A stretch of 64,000 nucleotides of DNA from Ignavibacteriales bacterium (GTDB lineage: Bacteria; Bacteroidota; Ignavibacteria; Ignavibacteriales; Ignavibacteriaceae), in assembly GCA_003538625.1 (NCBI GenBank), contig DPRR01000029.1, positions 372,001 to 436,000 of the forward strand. Direction: 5' to 3'. This document shows, piece after piece, positions 34,131-44,051 of the stretch. Under the pieces are notes generated by a model. It saw only the letters and a program-made list of their open reading frames with translations, did no database searches and was not told where the DNA came from. Position numbers and translations under genes: made by a program. The stretch's first letter is position 1. Each line of letters opens with the position of its first letter.

Positions 34131-34997
34131 TTAAAGATAATATTTAATTAAACCGATTGCCTGCTTAAGGTACCCGCGCCCGAATAAGTTTAAATGATTA
34201 AAAACATGATAAAGTTTATAAATGTTTTCACGATACTCAAATTCCTCTTCTAATCCATATTCTTCATTATAAGCTGAATAAAATCTGTCATCAAAACCAC
34301 CGAATAATTTTGTCATCGCAAGATCCGCCTCCCGATGACCGTAATAAACTGCAGGATCAATCAGACATGCCTGCCCGGTTTCATCGCAAATAAAATTGCC
34401 GTTCCAAAGATCGCCATGGAGTAAACTTGCCTCAGCTTTACAATTCCCTAGTATTCTATCAAGTTTTTTTTCAAGTAAGGTAAAGCATTTTCTTAATTCA
34501 GCATCCGCATATCCGTTTAGCTCGGTTAATTTATATTGATAAAGCAATCGTTTGTTAAAATAAAATTCAGTCCAGTTATCTTTTTCAACTGATGATGGAA
34601 TATTTAATTGTGGAGTTGATCCGATATAGTTGTCTTCGTAAAAACCAAAATTCCCGCTTACATAACGATGAAGTTTTGCAAAGTTTCTTCCAAAATTTTC
34701 CCAGAATAATTTATCTTTTTTCTCATGTAAAATGTTTTCAATCAGTAAAAAATCCTCTGACGTATAAATAACTTCGGGCACCCGAATCGTATTCGATTTA
34801 GCTAATTCATACAGTCCGTCTGCTTCTTTAAAAAACATATCCTTTACTGAGTTGTTATTAGTTTTAACAAAATATGATTTACCCGATTCTGTAATTAAAA
34901 TTTTAGATTCATTAATACAGCCTCCCGAAACAGGATTAATTGAAATTATCCTTTCATTTAAAAATGATTCTATTTTATTTTTAATTTTTTCGGTCAA
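34131..34997 (-). CDS. Fructosamine kinase family protein
   Basis: 288 residues; GGCINESKILITESGKSYFVKTN, LHRYVSGNFGFYEDNYIGSTPQ, SLLHGDLWNGNFICD (catalytic loop HGDLWxGN) and ACLIDPAVYYGHREADLAMTKLFGGF are the fructosamine-3-kinase marks. Phosphorylates ketoamines on glycated proteins or small molecules so that they decompose. Overlaps the phosphatase gene upstream by 17 bp, a pairing that is common for bacterial FN3K. Confidence 0.93.
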   Translation of the reverse strand: MTEKIKNKIESFLNERIISINPVSGGCINESKILITESGKSYFVKTNNNSVKDMFFKEADGLYELAKSNTIRVPEVIYTSEDFLLIENILHEKKDKLFWENFGRNFAKLHRYVSGNFGFYEDNYIGSTPQLNIPSSVEKDNWTEFYFNKRLLYQYKLTELNGYADAELRKCFTLLEKKLDRILGNCKAEASLLHGDLWNGNFICDETGQACLIDPAVYYGHREADLAMTKLFGGFDDRFYSAYNEEYGLEEEFEYRENIYKLYHVFNHLNLFGRGYLKQAIGLIKYYL

Positions 34998-35472
34998 GCC
35001 TGTTTTTAATTTTAGTTAATAAATTTTTCGTTCCGTCTTCCAATAATTTAATCACAAAATCGAAATCATCTTTGCCGCCGTAATATGGATCAGGTACTTC
35101 CTTAATATTTTTATCCGGTATAAAATCAGCCATCTTAAATATTTTTTCATCGTACAAATGCTTCTTATCCAAATTTTTAATTTCTGAATAGTTATCATTA
35201 TCCATCGTGATAATATAATCGAACTCTTCAAAATCTTTATTCGGATTAAATTGTCTGGCCCGGCTGTCCAGATCATATCCGTAAATAGCTGCTTGTTTTC
35301 TCATTCTCGGATCAGGTAATTCACCTGAATGATATCCGATTGTTCCTGCAGAATCTACAAGAATTTCTTCTTCCAGCTTTGCTTCAGTTACCAGTTTTTT
35401 AAATATACCTTCAGCAGCAGGGGAGCGGCAGATGTTCCCCATGCATACAAATAATACTTTAACCATTATCAC
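34981..35472 (-). CDS. Low-molecular-weight protein tyrosine phosphatase
   Basis: 163 residues. P-loop VCMGNICRSPAAEG with nucleophile Cys10 and Arg16, and general acid Asp in VPDPYYGGKDDF. Removes phosphate from tyrosine or, in FN3K pairs, possibly from sugar-phosphate adducts. Co-transcribed with the fructosamine kinase. Start ATG at 35470-35472; a second ATG two codons on is possible. Confidence 0.94.
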   Translation of the reverse strand: MIMVKVLFVCMGNICRSPAAEGIFKKLVTEAKLEEEILVDSAGTIGYHSGELPDPRMRKQAAIYGYDLDSRARQFNPNKDFEEFDYIITMDNDNYSEIKNLDKKHLYDEKIFKMADFIPDKNIKEVPDPYYGGKDDFDFVIKLLEDGTKNLLTKIKNRLDRKN

Positions 35473-35692
35473 CTTTTATGTTTTAATAACGTAAAGATAG
35501 CATCGTTTAGATTGATTTTAAATTTTATAATTTTTCATCCGAAAGATGATTTGATAAAATTCCATTTTTTACTACAACTGTATGTTTCTTTTTTAATACA
35601 TCCGCGTTTTAATACGCATTAATGTTTCAAATAAAAAAGATTTTGCATGGCATTAAACTTGGCAAAACATAAAGTCAAATAAAGGTGATCTT

Positions 35693-36328
35693 ATGAAAAA
35701 GATAATTATAATTTTTGCGTTACTATCAATAAATTCTTTCCCTCAATGGAATACCGGTGCTGTAAAGCTGGGTTACTTTAATCCTTCTGCTGCAGATGGA
35801 GGATTCATCATAGGGTTTGAAGGCGGCAGACATTTTGATAAATATATGAGCTGGAACTGGAGTGTCGATTGGTTTCATAGTAATTACGTTGATAAAAGAT
35901 TGGTTAGTGAATTAAATGAATTCTATCCGGGTACAGTGGGTGAAATAAATGAATTAAGAGCTTCCACTAACATTCACGATTTTCCCGTAATGCTTGGAAT
36001 TACAGCAAGATTCCCGCTAAGTAATCGTGCACAGTTTTATGCAACTGGTTCTATCGGTGCAGAAATGCTGATAATTAATTATCGTAATTTTCAAAATCCT
36101 GCTCAGGATGAATTTGAAACTGCCTTTGATTTTAACTGGCGCGTAGGCGTTGGAGCAGCTTTTGCAGTCAGTCCCCGCTCAGAATTTTTTGGAGAAATTA
36201 CATATCACGAATCTCACCCAAGCTGGACTTATGAAGATAATCAATATTACTATCCTAACAGCGTGCTGGAAAGATCTTATAACATGAGCGGATTTATGAC
36301 CAGGGCTGGGATTAGATTTTTTTATTAA
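35693..36328 (+). CDS. Outer-membrane beta-barrel protein of unknown role
   Basis: 211 residues, signal peptide (IIFALLSINSFPQW), then an eight-strand-type small barrel (AVKLGYFNPSAADGGFIIGFEGG, DFPVMLGITARFPLSNRAQFYATGSIGAEMLI, AGIRFFY with C-terminal aromatic). Porin-like/OmpW-type architecture, no specific family. Preceded by an AAAGGTGATC ribosome site. Confidence 0.75.
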   Translation: MKKIIIIFALLSINSFPQWNTGAVKLGYFNPSAADGGFIIGFEGGRHFDKYMSWNWSVDWFHSNYVDKRLVSELNEFYPGTVGEINELRASTNIHDFPVMLGITARFPLSNRAQFYATGSIGAEMLIINYRNFQNPAQDEFETAFDFNWRVGVGAAFAVSPRSEFFGEITYHESHPSWTYEDNQYYYPNSVLERSYNMSGFMTRAGIRFFY

Positions 36329-36341
36329 ATCTATTTAAAAC

Positions 36342-36489
36342 TGAGGAGGCAGTCCCAAAAGTACTTCTTACTGTCACATTGAGCCTGTCGAAGTGTGATT
36401 TAGCAATATAATGTAAGTCTTCGACAACCTGCCTGCCGGACAGGCAGGGCTCAGACTGACAAATTGTGTCTTTTGAGACAGCCTCCTCA
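36342..36489. mobile_element. MITE-like element after the barrel gene
   Basis: 148 bp with imperfect 20-bp inverted ends (TGAGGAGGC, then GTC, then CAAAAG; 18 of 20 match). Inside are a CACATTGAGCCTGTCGAAGTGTG palindrome and a CCTGCCTGCCGG/CAGGCAGG core. No gene of its own. Confidence 0.65.
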
Positions 36490-36510
36490 AATATTCTTTT
36501 GATAAATACT

Positions 36511-38265
36511 TTATCTTGATCCGAGTTCGATTTCAAAAGATAATTCTTCTTCACCTCTTTTTACTATAGCTGTTACTTTATCACCCGGTACGTAATTTCC
36601 TAATGCATAAGTAAAATCATATATGTTTGATATCTTTTTGTCTCCGAATTTTGTAATTATATCTCCGGCTTGTAGACCTGCTTTTGCTGCAGGACTACCG
36701 TCTGTTACTCCTCCAAGTTTATAGCCGTCAACTTCACCGGCAAAATCCGGAACTGTGCCTACGTAAACCCTGGTACCCATCATCTTTCCGGTATCTTTTC
36801 TTTCAACGGAAATATAATCGGGCCTCGTATCCGAATTTGCAATTGTAAGTGCAACATCAAAAACATATTTCAGCACTTTCTCTTCACCTGCTGAATTAAT
36901 TTTATCTGCATCATCCGATGGTTTATGATAGTCTGAATGTGTTCCGGTAAAGAAAAACAAAACTGGTACTTTCTTTCCGTAAAAAGATGAATGATCGCTT
37001 GGACCAAATCCTTCATCATTAAAGGTAAGATTTAAGTCGTACTCATTTTTATCATCCAGAATGTTTTTCCATTTAGATGAAGTTCCGGTTCCATAAACTA
37101 TCAGATCATTTTTATCATTCAATCTTCCGATCATATCCATATTTATCATCGTTATATCATTTTCAATAGGAAGAGGAAAATTATTTGCAACATAACTTGA
37201 ACCCAGTAAACCAAGCTCCTCGCCGGAAAATGCTATGAACACAATTTTTCTGTCAAGCTGATTTTTTATCGATGCAAATTTCTCTGCTAATTCCAGTAAT
37301 CCCGATGTACCTGAAGCATTATCATCAGCACCGTTGTGAATAGCAGGAGCACCCATATAAAGTGAATTTTGTCCGCCCCAGCCAAGATGATCAAAATGTG
37401 CACCTAATACTAAATATTCATCTTTAAATTTTGAATTATCCGGCTCAAGATATGCACCAACATTTACACTCTTTCCTTTAATTTCATTAACCTCGGTCGA
37501 AAGATTAAATATTATATTTTCATTCAGTGCATACGAAGCCGGAGTAAGAGTGGAATCAATTTTATTTTGCAGATCTGCAAAAGGAATAAAACCTAAATTA
37601 TCTTTTTTTATCTGCATCGCAGATATACCACTTATCCTGGATGCATTATCATATTTTAATTCAATTAGTGCATCATCTTTATTATCCATTGTGTTCACAA
37701 AAATTATTCCGGTTGCACCTTTATCTCGGGCTGTTGTTGTTTTATAACGCAGACTTGCATACTGCTCGAATTTTGAATGCGGACTTTTAACATCCGGATG
37801 GTTTCTAAAAACTATTACTATTTTATCTTTTACATCCAGGTCAGCATAATCATCGTAGTTAAGTTCTTTAGCAGAGATGCCATATCCCGCAAATACTGCA
37901 TTACCTTTAACTTTTAAATTATCAGTAAATGAAAGCGGAATAAAATTATTAGACTGCTCCGGGTTTATTTCTTTCCCATCTGTTAAAATACTAACAGAAT
38001 TATTTCCCGATTCCAATCTCTCCATAAAAGGAAATTCCTGAAAATAACTTCCGTCGAATAGAGGTTTCAAACCGTAACTTTCAAATTCCTTTTTAAGAAA
38101 CTCCGCCGCTTTGTATAACTGTGGTGTGCCCGTCATCCTGCCTTCAAGTTCATCGGATGCCAGGTAATTTATATGATCTTTTATTTCACCCGCAGTAATA
38201 TCAGGATTATTTTGGGCTGATATTATTCCCGTAAGCACAGCAGCAATCAAAATTAGTTTTTTCAT
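36511..38265 (-). CDS. Secreted M28 aminopeptidase with PA and PDZ domains
   Basis: 584 residues. Signal peptide (LIAAVLTGIISAQ), PA domain about 100-230, zinc peptidase M28 about 260-480: VLGAHFDHLGWGG, HNGADDNASGTSGLLELAE, IAFSGEELGLLGS, MINMDMIGRLND and FTGTHSDYHKPSDD give the full set of zinc ligands and catalytic Glu. PDZ domain about 505-584 (GVTDGSPAAKAGLQAGDIITKFGDKKI). Degrades peptides in the periplasm or outside. Single gene. Confidence 0.94.
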   Translation of the reverse strand: MKKLILIAAVLTGIISAQNNPDITAGEIKDHINYLASDELEGRMTGTPQLYKAAEFLKKEFESYGLKPLFDGSYFQEFPFMERLESGNNSVSILTDGKEINPEQSNNFIPLSFTDNLKVKGNAVFAGYGISAKELNYDDYADLDVKDKIVIVFRNHPDVKSPHSKFEQYASLRYKTTTARDKGATGIIFVNTMDNKDDALIELKYDNASRISGISAMQIKKDNLGFIPFADLQNKIDSTLTPASYALNENIIFNLSTEVNEIKGKSVNVGAYLEPDNSKFKDEYLVLGAHFDHLGWGGQNSLYMGAPAIHNGADDNASGTSGLLELAEKFASIKNQLDRKIVFIAFSGEELGLLGSSYVANNFPLPIENDITMINMDMIGRLNDKNDLIVYGTGTSSKWKNILDDKNEYDLNLTFNDEGFGPSDHSSFYGKKVPVLFFFTGTHSDYHKPSDDADKINSAGEEKVLKYVFDVALTIANSDTRPDYISVERKDTGKMMGTRVYVGTVPDFAGEVDGYKLGGVTDGSPAAKAGLQAGDIITKFGDKKISNIYDFTYALGNYVPGDKVTAIVKRGEEELSFEIELGSR

Positions 38266-38357
38266 TTGATACTTTCTTCTCCCTTAATAAATCTAAAGTT
38301 TTGTTTTATAATTTATGATCATTATCGGATACTCAATACATAAATTTTAATTTCAGT

Positions 38358-39395
38358 CTATTCCACCCATTCCGCAATAAAGATATTAGTATCCGTTTCT
38401 TTCTTATTAAACCTGTTCGATCCGAATACAAAATATTTTCCATCGGGTGAAAACATCGGGAAACCATCAAATGATGGATTAAATGTTATTCGCTCTAATC
38501 CTGTTCCGTCAATATTAATCATAAATAAATTAAAATCTCTTGGATTATCTCCCTGGTAATTAGATGAAAAGATTATTTTTTTTCCGCCCGGATGAAAAAA
38601 TGGTGCAAAACTGGCTTTACCCAGATGCGTTATCTGCTTCATATTCTTTCCATCGGAATCCATTACAAAAATTTCAAGAGCAGTTGGTCTTACATATCCG
38701 TTTTCAACAAGATCAGCGTAATCAGCCATCTCTTCATCAGTTGCTGGTCTGCTTGCCCGGAAAACTATTTTGCTTCCGTCCGGTGAAAAGAAAGGACCGC
38801 CGTCATATCCTTTTTCAAAAGTCAATCGTGTCTGACCGCTGCCGTCTAAATTCATAGTATAAATTTCCGGATCACCATTCCTAAGAGATGTAAATACTAT
38901 CTTATCTCCTTTAGGTGATATTGTGGCTTCAGCATCATAACCGGGTGTATCTGTTAATTGTTTTAACTCCGAACCATCCTTTAAAAATATATCAAATGTC
39001 TCGTATAATTTCCAAACATATCCTTTAGATCGGTCAGGCGGGGGAGGGCATTTGGGATCACTTAAATGTGTGGATGCATAAAGAATTTTTTTGCCGTCAG
39101 GATAGTAATATGAACAGGTTGTTCTCCCTTTACCTGTTGAGACTAATTGCCGGTCAGTGCCGTCTATATTCATTGTAAATATCTGATCGCATTCCATCGA
39201 ATCAAATGTTGCCTGATAAACCAGTTTCTTACCGTCAAATGAAAAATATGCTTCAGCGTTTTCCCCGTCATTAGTAAGCATCTTTATATTTTTAAAATGC
39301 TTCTCACCTTCAAATAAATAATCCTTAGTCTGTGAAAAAATTGTTATAGTGTTAATAAGAATAATCATCAGATTAAAAATTATAATTGATCGCAT
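38358..39395 (-). CDS. Exported TolB-like PD40 beta-propeller protein
   Basis: 345 residues with signal peptide and six PD40/WD40-like repeats: YFSFDGKKLVYQATFD, YYPDGKKILYASTH, ISPKGDKIVFTSLRNG, FSPDGSKIVFRASRP, HPGGKKIIFSSNYQGDN and FSPDGKYFVFGSNRF. Resembles the C-terminal propeller of TolB without its N-terminal domain. Likely a periplasmic binding or scaffold protein; no enzyme motif. Confidence 0.85.
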   Translation of the reverse strand: MRSIIIFNLMIILINTITIFSQTKDYLFEGEKHFKNIKMLTNDGENAEAYFSFDGKKLVYQATFDSMECDQIFTMNIDGTDRQLVSTGKGRTTCSYYYPDGKKILYASTHLSDPKCPPPPDRSKGYVWKLYETFDIFLKDGSELKQLTDTPGYDAEATISPKGDKIVFTSLRNGDPEIYTMNLDGSGQTRLTFEKGYDGGPFFSPDGSKIVFRASRPATDEEMADYADLVENGYVRPTALEIFVMDSDGKNMKQITHLGKASFAPFFHPGGKKIIFSSNYQGDNPRDFNLFMINIDGTGLERITFNPSFDGFPMFSPDGKYFVFGSNRFNKKETDTNIFIAEWVE

Positions 39396-39460
39396 TTGTA
39401 ATCTTTCTAAGTTATTAATTGTGAATTCTTAATTTTTACTTTTCAACAGTAAGTTCATTA

Positions 39461-40174
39461 CTACTCAGGTACGTGAACAAGATAGTATTCTTTTGCAGAT
39501 TTGCCGATTGATTTGGCTTCGCTTAGTGTCATATGCATATCATCGGGAGTGTCATCGTCATGTCCGGCTTCAAGTATTGCCAGATCAGAATTTTTGGCAT
39601 GCTTTACCAGATCATCACAATAAGCGGTGTCACCGCCGTAGCAGATTTTTATATTATCATATATAAATTTGTAACCAAGTGCCGGTACTTGTCGTGTAGT
39701 TTTTTTATCGGATAAGTATTCTTTGTGTACTACAGGAAATGGTATGATTGTAACTTTTTTGCTGTTGAATTGCCGGTCACCGTCAATCTCTTTTAAAATT
39801 ATATCGTAAGTTATATTACCGCTGTAAACTCTGTTAAACGCATTATGTATATGAACTATCTCAAGACATCCTTTAGGATAATGAACCACAAGTGGAGTCT
39901 CTTTATTCATTACTCTTAAATATGTAAGTAAAGACCACACACCGCCTACATGATCATGATGCCCGTGTGTAATAAAAACATCTGAAATATTAAGTATATC
40001 ATTTATCTTTAATTCTTTATTCAGATCGCGCAGTATTCCATCACCGGGATCAACAACAAAATGTGCTTTATCTGCTTTTACCAGAATTCCGGTTGCAATA
40101 TTGGGTATGGAGCAGAATATTTTAATTGAAAAGTTTTTTTTAGACCAGACTATCGGGTATTTATTTTTCTTCAT
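39461..40174 (-). CDS. Metallo-beta-lactamase fold hydrolase (RNase Z-like)
   Basis: 237 residues. Metal motif FITHGHHDHVGGVWSLL (HxHxDH), VVHKEYLS, YGGDTAYCDDLV and an acidic AGHDDDTPDDMHMTLSEA segment; a late histidine VHVPE ends the protein. Belongs to the RNase Z/arylsulfatase-like branch. Substrate unknown. 29 bp after fur on the same strand, so possibly part of the feo-fur operon. Confidence 0.85.
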   Translation of the reverse strand: MKKNKYPIVWSKKNFSIKIFCSIPNIATGILVKADKAHFVVDPGDGILRDLNKELKINDILNISDVFITHGHHDHVGGVWSLLTYLRVMNKETPLVVHYPKGCLEIVHIHNAFNRVYSGNITYDIILKEIDGDRQFNSKKVTIIPFPVVHKEYLSDKKTTRQVPALGYKFIYDNIKICYGGDTAYCDDLVKHAKNSDLAILEAGHDDDTPDDMHMTLSEAKSIGKSAKEYYLVHVPE

Positions 40175-40203
40175 TATCTCTGTAAATATTTATTGATAAT
40201 AAA

Positions 40204-40653
40204 TTATTTTCTTTTTTTGCATTCTTTCTCATTCTTACATCTTGCAAAAATATTGAATGAATAACTGTTCATATCAAACCCTAACTTTTCGCTAATCTCT
40301 TTTGGAATATCACTGATTCGTGCATCGGAAAATTCAACAATCTTTCCGCATTCCACACATATAAGATGATCGTGTGTTTGTCTTTTATAATTACTTTCGT
40401 ATCTGTTTAAGTTATCTCCAAAATTCCGTTTGCTTATAAGATCACATTGTGCCAGCAGTTCCAATGTGTTATAAACAGTAGCACGCGAAACTTTTGATTT
40501 TGAATTTTTAAGCTGAACATATAAATCATCAGCTCCAAAATGACCATGATGCTCAAGTGCCGCATCAAGAACTTCAAACCGTTCCGGAGTAATTCTGTTC
40601 TTTACTTGTTTTAAAAATGTCCTGAATACTTCTGCTGCTTTTTCGTTTCTCAC
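40204..40653 (-). CDS. fur: Ferric uptake regulator Fur
   Basis: 149 residues with winged helix (TPERFEVLDAALEHHGHFGADDLYVQLKNSKSKVSRATVYNTLELLAQCDLISK), metal-binding HDHLICVECGKIVEFSD with an intact CxxC, and a second Cys pair at the C-terminus (ARCKNEKEC). Senses iron and represses uptake genes. Directly downstream of feoAB on the same strand (62-bp gap), so iron import and its repressor are probably co-transcribed. Confidence 0.9.
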   Translation of the reverse strand: MRNEKAAEVFRTFLKQVKNRITPERFEVLDAALEHHGHFGADDLYVQLKNSKSKVSRATVYNTLELLAQCDLISKRNFGDNLNRYESNYKRQTHDHLICVECGKIVEFSDARISDIPKEISEKLGFDMNSYSFNIFARCKNEKECKKRK

Positions 40654-40715
40654 TTTTAACTCGCTTCTTACTGCGTTAAAATAATTTCATAGTTATCTAT
40701 TATCAAGGATAATCT

Positions 40716-42749
40716 CTAACTAAACCCGATAAATTTTAAAACATTTACCGTCACAAGTGTTAAGATATATGCTGTTGAAGTAAATATTACTAATTGTAAC
40801 ATCGGAATTCTCCAGCCTCCTGTTTCTTTTTTAGAAACTGCTAATGTTGATAGGCATTGCATCGCAAAAATAAAAAATACAATTAATCCTATTATTGTGG
40901 ATACCGTAAATAATGGTTTACCCGTATCTTCATTAACCGCGTTCTTCATTGCTAATAAGATTGAGGATTGCAGGTCGCTGCTGTCCGTTACTTTAAATAT
41001 CATTGCAAGAGAACTTACAAATACCTCCCGCGCGGCAAACGCTGCGATTAGAGAAACCCCGATCCTCCAGTCCATTCCTAATGGACTCATAACAGGCTGA
41101 ATAAATTTTCCAAGATCTGCTGCATAAGATGTGGATAATCTCTCCGCCTTTACCATCTGTACAATTTCTTCATGTGATAATCCGTTTGTATTTATTTCAG
41201 GACTATGATTCGGGAAGTACGTTAAAAACCAGATTACCATAGACAAAACCAGAATTATTGGTCCTGCTCTGTAGATATATTGCTTCGCATTTTCAAATGA
41301 GTTTCGTATTACGTTTTTTATTTTCGGAGCTCTGTATGCCGGCAGCTCAAGTATAAATGAGGAAGTGTCTGAAGCATTAATTATTCTTTTATTAAACTTA
41401 TTGATAAATGCTGCCACTATTAATGACCCCAGAATACTGGAAATATATATTAACGCTAACGCAATTCCGCCTAACCAGAGTTTATCAGCCGGAGTAAGAA
41501 ATGCAATTAGCAAAGCATAAACCGGCAGCCTGGCACTGCAGCTCATAAGAGGAATTATAAAAATTGTAAGCAGTCTTTCGCGTCTGTTTGATATTGTTCT
41601 GGCAGCAAGCATTGCAGGTATGGCACACGCAAAGCCCGATAGCATCGGTACAAATGATTTACCATTTAAACCGATTTTTGAAAGCGGCTTGTCAATTAGC
41701 ATCGCACCGCGGGCTAAATATCCTGTATCTTCAAGCAATCCAAGTATTAAAAAAAGTATTAATATCTGCGGAAGAAAAACTAATACAGCTCCGGTCCCGC
41801 TTATTATTCCGTCTGAAATTAAATCACCGTACCATGTTTGCCCTAAAATTGATGAAGCATTTGTGGATAAGTATCCGAACAGTTCATCAACAAGCTTCAT
41901 AAATGGATCTGCAATCCAGAAGATTGAGGTAAAAGTAAAAGCCATAATCAGAAAAAAGAATATTAATCCCCAGCGTCTGCTCAGAAGTAACTTATCTATG
42001 TTTAATGTTCGCTCATCGGGTCTGTTGCTTCCGTATTTAAGAGTGGGATTTAATATTTTTAATTTTTCATTTGCCTTTTTAAGATTTGGCTCCGTTATGT
42101 TTTTTACCGGAACTATTACAATTTTTTCTATTCGCTCAATTTCACGGTATAAATCTAAAAGCTTTTCTTTATCAATGTTCTCAAAAACTTTATGGGGATT
42201 CTTTAACTCATCTTTTTCATCAGGATTAAGTTTTGGTTTTACGCAGCTTATTAATTTATCAATTCCAGTTCCGGTTCTTCCATCAACCTTTATTACGCCG
42301 CATCCCAGTTCTTCAGCCAGTTTGTTTTCGTCAACTTCATAACCTCTTTTTGCAAGTATATCATTCATAGTTATGGCAACTATTACATTAAAATCCGATT
42401 CGATTAACTGCTTGGCTAAAAGTAAATGACGCGATATCTGGCTTGCATCCGCTGTGGCTATTACTAAATGCGGTGATCCGAATTCGGGATGGTTATAAAG
42501 TGAGTTGACTGATACTTCTTCATCGGGGGAGTTTGGGTTTAAACTGATTATGCCTGGTGAATCTAATACGTCCGCCTCTATTCCAAATTTGCTTTGAATT
42601 TTGCAGGTAGAGTATTCTACTGTAGATCCCGGATAGTTTACGGTTTTATAATTTTTTCCGCTTAACTTATTAAATAAAGTTGTTTTACCGGAGTTTGGCG
42701 GACCTACTAATGTTATAAGATTTAACTTCTCTAGGGAAGCAGTATTCAT
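40716..42749 (-). CDS. feoB: Ferrous iron transporter FeoB
   Basis: 677 residues. N-terminal G domain with GPPNSGKTTLFNKLSG (G1), VLDSPGIISLNP (G3) and ITMNDILAKRG (G4); about 240 residues later the membrane part with the two gate motifs (FVPMLSGFACAIPAMLAARTISNRRERLLTIFIIPLMSCSARLPVYALLIAF) and the FeoB C-terminal helices (AAREVFVSSLAMIF). Imports Fe2+ across the inner membrane. Overlaps feoA by ATGA. Confidence 0.97.
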   Translation of the reverse strand: MNTASLEKLNLITLVGPPNSGKTTLFNKLSGKNYKTVNYPGSTVEYSTCKIQSKFGIEADVLDSPGIISLNPNSPDEEVSVNSLYNHPEFGSPHLVIATADASQISRHLLLAKQLIESDFNVIVAITMNDILAKRGYEVDENKLAEELGCGVIKVDGRTGTGIDKLISCVKPKLNPDEKDELKNPHKVFENIDKEKLLDLYREIERIEKIVIVPVKNITEPNLKKANEKLKILNPTLKYGSNRPDERTLNIDKLLLSRRWGLIFFFLIMAFTFTSIFWIADPFMKLVDELFGYLSTNASSILGQTWYGDLISDGIISGTGAVLVFLPQILILFLILGLLEDTGYLARGAMLIDKPLSKIGLNGKSFVPMLSGFACAIPAMLAARTISNRRERLLTIFIIPLMSCSARLPVYALLIAFLTPADKLWLGGIALALIYISSILGSLIVAAFINKFNKRIINASDTSSFILELPAYRAPKIKNVIRNSFENAKQYIYRAGPIILVLSMVIWFLTYFPNHSPEINTNGLSHEEIVQMVKAERLSTSYAADLGKFIQPVMSPLGMDWRIGVSLIAAFAAREVFVSSLAMIFKVTDSSDLQSSILLAMKNAVNEDTGKPLFTVSTIIGLIVFFIFAMQCLSTLAVSKKETGGWRIPMLQLVIFTSTAYILTLVTVNVLKFIGFS

Positions 42750-42967
42750 AATAATATTATGCAGTCAGCTTCATGCTTTCTTATTGCAATCAATGTTCCG
42801 CGTAAAGAAAATGCAAGCGGATCCTTAAAAGCTGATGAATTTACTAACTCAATTTCCTGGCCGGGTGTAAAGCCTATCTCTAAAATTCTTCTGAAAGATG
42901 GATGTGTATTATCTACATCACTTATAATTGCTCGTTCACCAAAATTTAATTCTGAAGCTGTTTTCAT
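42746..42967 (-). CDS. feoA: FeoA, accessory SH3-like protein of ferrous iron import
   Basis: 73 residues, SH3-like FeoA fold: LNFGERAIISDVDNTHPSFRRILEIGFTPGQEIELVNSSAFKDPLAFSLRGTLIAIRKHEADCIIL. Helps FeoB function at the inner membrane. First gene of feoA-feoB-fur; the 4-bp overlap couples translation to feoB. Confidence 0.94.
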   Translation of the reverse strand: MKTASELNFGERAIISDVDNTHPSFRRILEIGFTPGQEIELVNSSAFKDPLAFSLRGTLIAIRKHEADCIILL

Positions 42968-43502
42968 AGTTTTACTTATTATTTAGATTTAGTCTATATA
43001 AAATTAGCTTAAGTTTTCATTACTGTCAAGATATTTTTTTGCATTTATTTCTGTCAATAACTAATCTTAAGCCACAGTCTAAATAGTAAACTTCAATATT
43101 TCTTAAATGCTTTACTTTTCTTTCATTACTCTAACAGCTTCCAATTTCACATTATATGATTTCAACTAATCACCCTCCGGTAATTCTTGCAGTAGTTGTA
43201 AAATAATTTACACTTGTAAACTTTTACCTGCATTTTTCATCTATTATTCAATAAGTAGATTTAGCAGGAAATATTTAGTCATTTGTCAAATTTCTTACTC
43301 ATATCTGTAATAGATCAGAAAACAAAGCCAATTAACACTTTTACGCGTCATTATTGTCAGCTTTGAAATTTCATCAATTTACCTTTTTACTTCTAATCCT
43401 GATATTTTATTCATCGATATTCCCGCCAAACTATGGCACTAATATTGAAAAACTCTGCTTGCAAATAATTTTTTAACATTTTGAAATAATCGGAGAGATA
43501 AG
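42968..43502. other. Long intergenic region between divergent operons
   Basis: 535 bp, A/T-rich, no open frame of note. It must hold the feoA promoter (left) and that of the 177-residue gene (right; CGGAGAGATAAG ribosome site just before 43503). An imperfect TTTAGATTTAGTCTA dyad near 42983 might be an iron-responsive operator but is not convincing. Confidence 0.4.
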
Positions 43503-44036
43503 ATGGAACTCGCAAAAATCGCATTCCTTGAAACCTATACACTTAGTGAAAACGGTGGTGTAATGGGAGCAATTTTAGTTACTGATGCTGAAACCAAACC
43601 CCTGGAATTTAGAGTTACGGCACCTATTCGTCCGACAAGTTTTCAGAAAACTTTGTATGGTGATGTTTTGCTGGAACATATTCTTGTTGAACTGATCTCG
43701 GTTCCGCTTTTAAACGCTGTTAATGAACAGATTGATCTTATTGTAGTTAAAGATCCTCTTTTTCTTGGTGCTAATAATAAACAGGGAATAAGAGTCGTCC
43801 GGCTTTTAAGCGATGAAAAGGAAAAATCACGCAGCAATACTGCTGTTGAAATTTTAAATACACCTCTAAACGGTTCACCTAAAGGTTATGTTGAAACATC
43901 CAAAAAATTTGAGGAAGAACTAAAGGGAATTAAAGAACGTCTGGAAAAAATTGCAGAAGGTCGTAATCTTTCAGAACCGTTCGAAAGATTAAAAGCTGCT
44001 TGTGAACAGGTTCAGCTTCAAAGAACTAACGAATAA
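43503..44036 (+). CDS. Unrecognised 177-residue protein, first gene of a pair with an SNF2-like protein
   Basis: No family recognised. N-terminal alpha/beta part (LAKIAFLETYTLSENGGVMGAILVTDAETKPLEFRVTAPIRPT, LLEHILVELISVPLLNAVNEQIDLIVVKDPLFLG), then a charged helical tail about 125-177 (ETSKKFEEELKGIKERLEKIAEG), likely a coiled coil. Cytoplasmic, with no signal. Strong ribosome site. The following 903-residue gene begins 15 bp after the stop, so the two are almost certainly co-expressed and may form a complex. Confidence 0.75.
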   Translation: MELAKIAFLETYTLSENGGVMGAILVTDAETKPLEFRVTAPIRPTSFQKTLYGDVLLEHILVELISVPLLNAVNEQIDLIVVKDPLFLGANNKQGIRVVRLLSDEKEKSRSNTAVEILNTPLNGSPKGYVETSKKFEEELKGIKERLEKIAEGRNLSEPFERLKAACEQVQLQRTNE

Positions 44037-44051
44037 TAATTGTTCATTTAA

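Noticed and set aside
36312..36554. 80-residue minus-strand frame over the MITE at 36342-36489
   Set aside because: It is translated inverted repeat and overlaps the end of the M28 gene; no family.
41620..42342. 240-residue plus-strand frame opposite feoB
   Set aside because: Antisense shadow of a clearly recognised FeoB; no motif of its own.
42968..43060. Fur box upstream of feoA
   Set aside because: The only dyad (TTTAGATTTAGTCTA) has short arms and poor agreement with any Fur or DtxR-type consensus I know.
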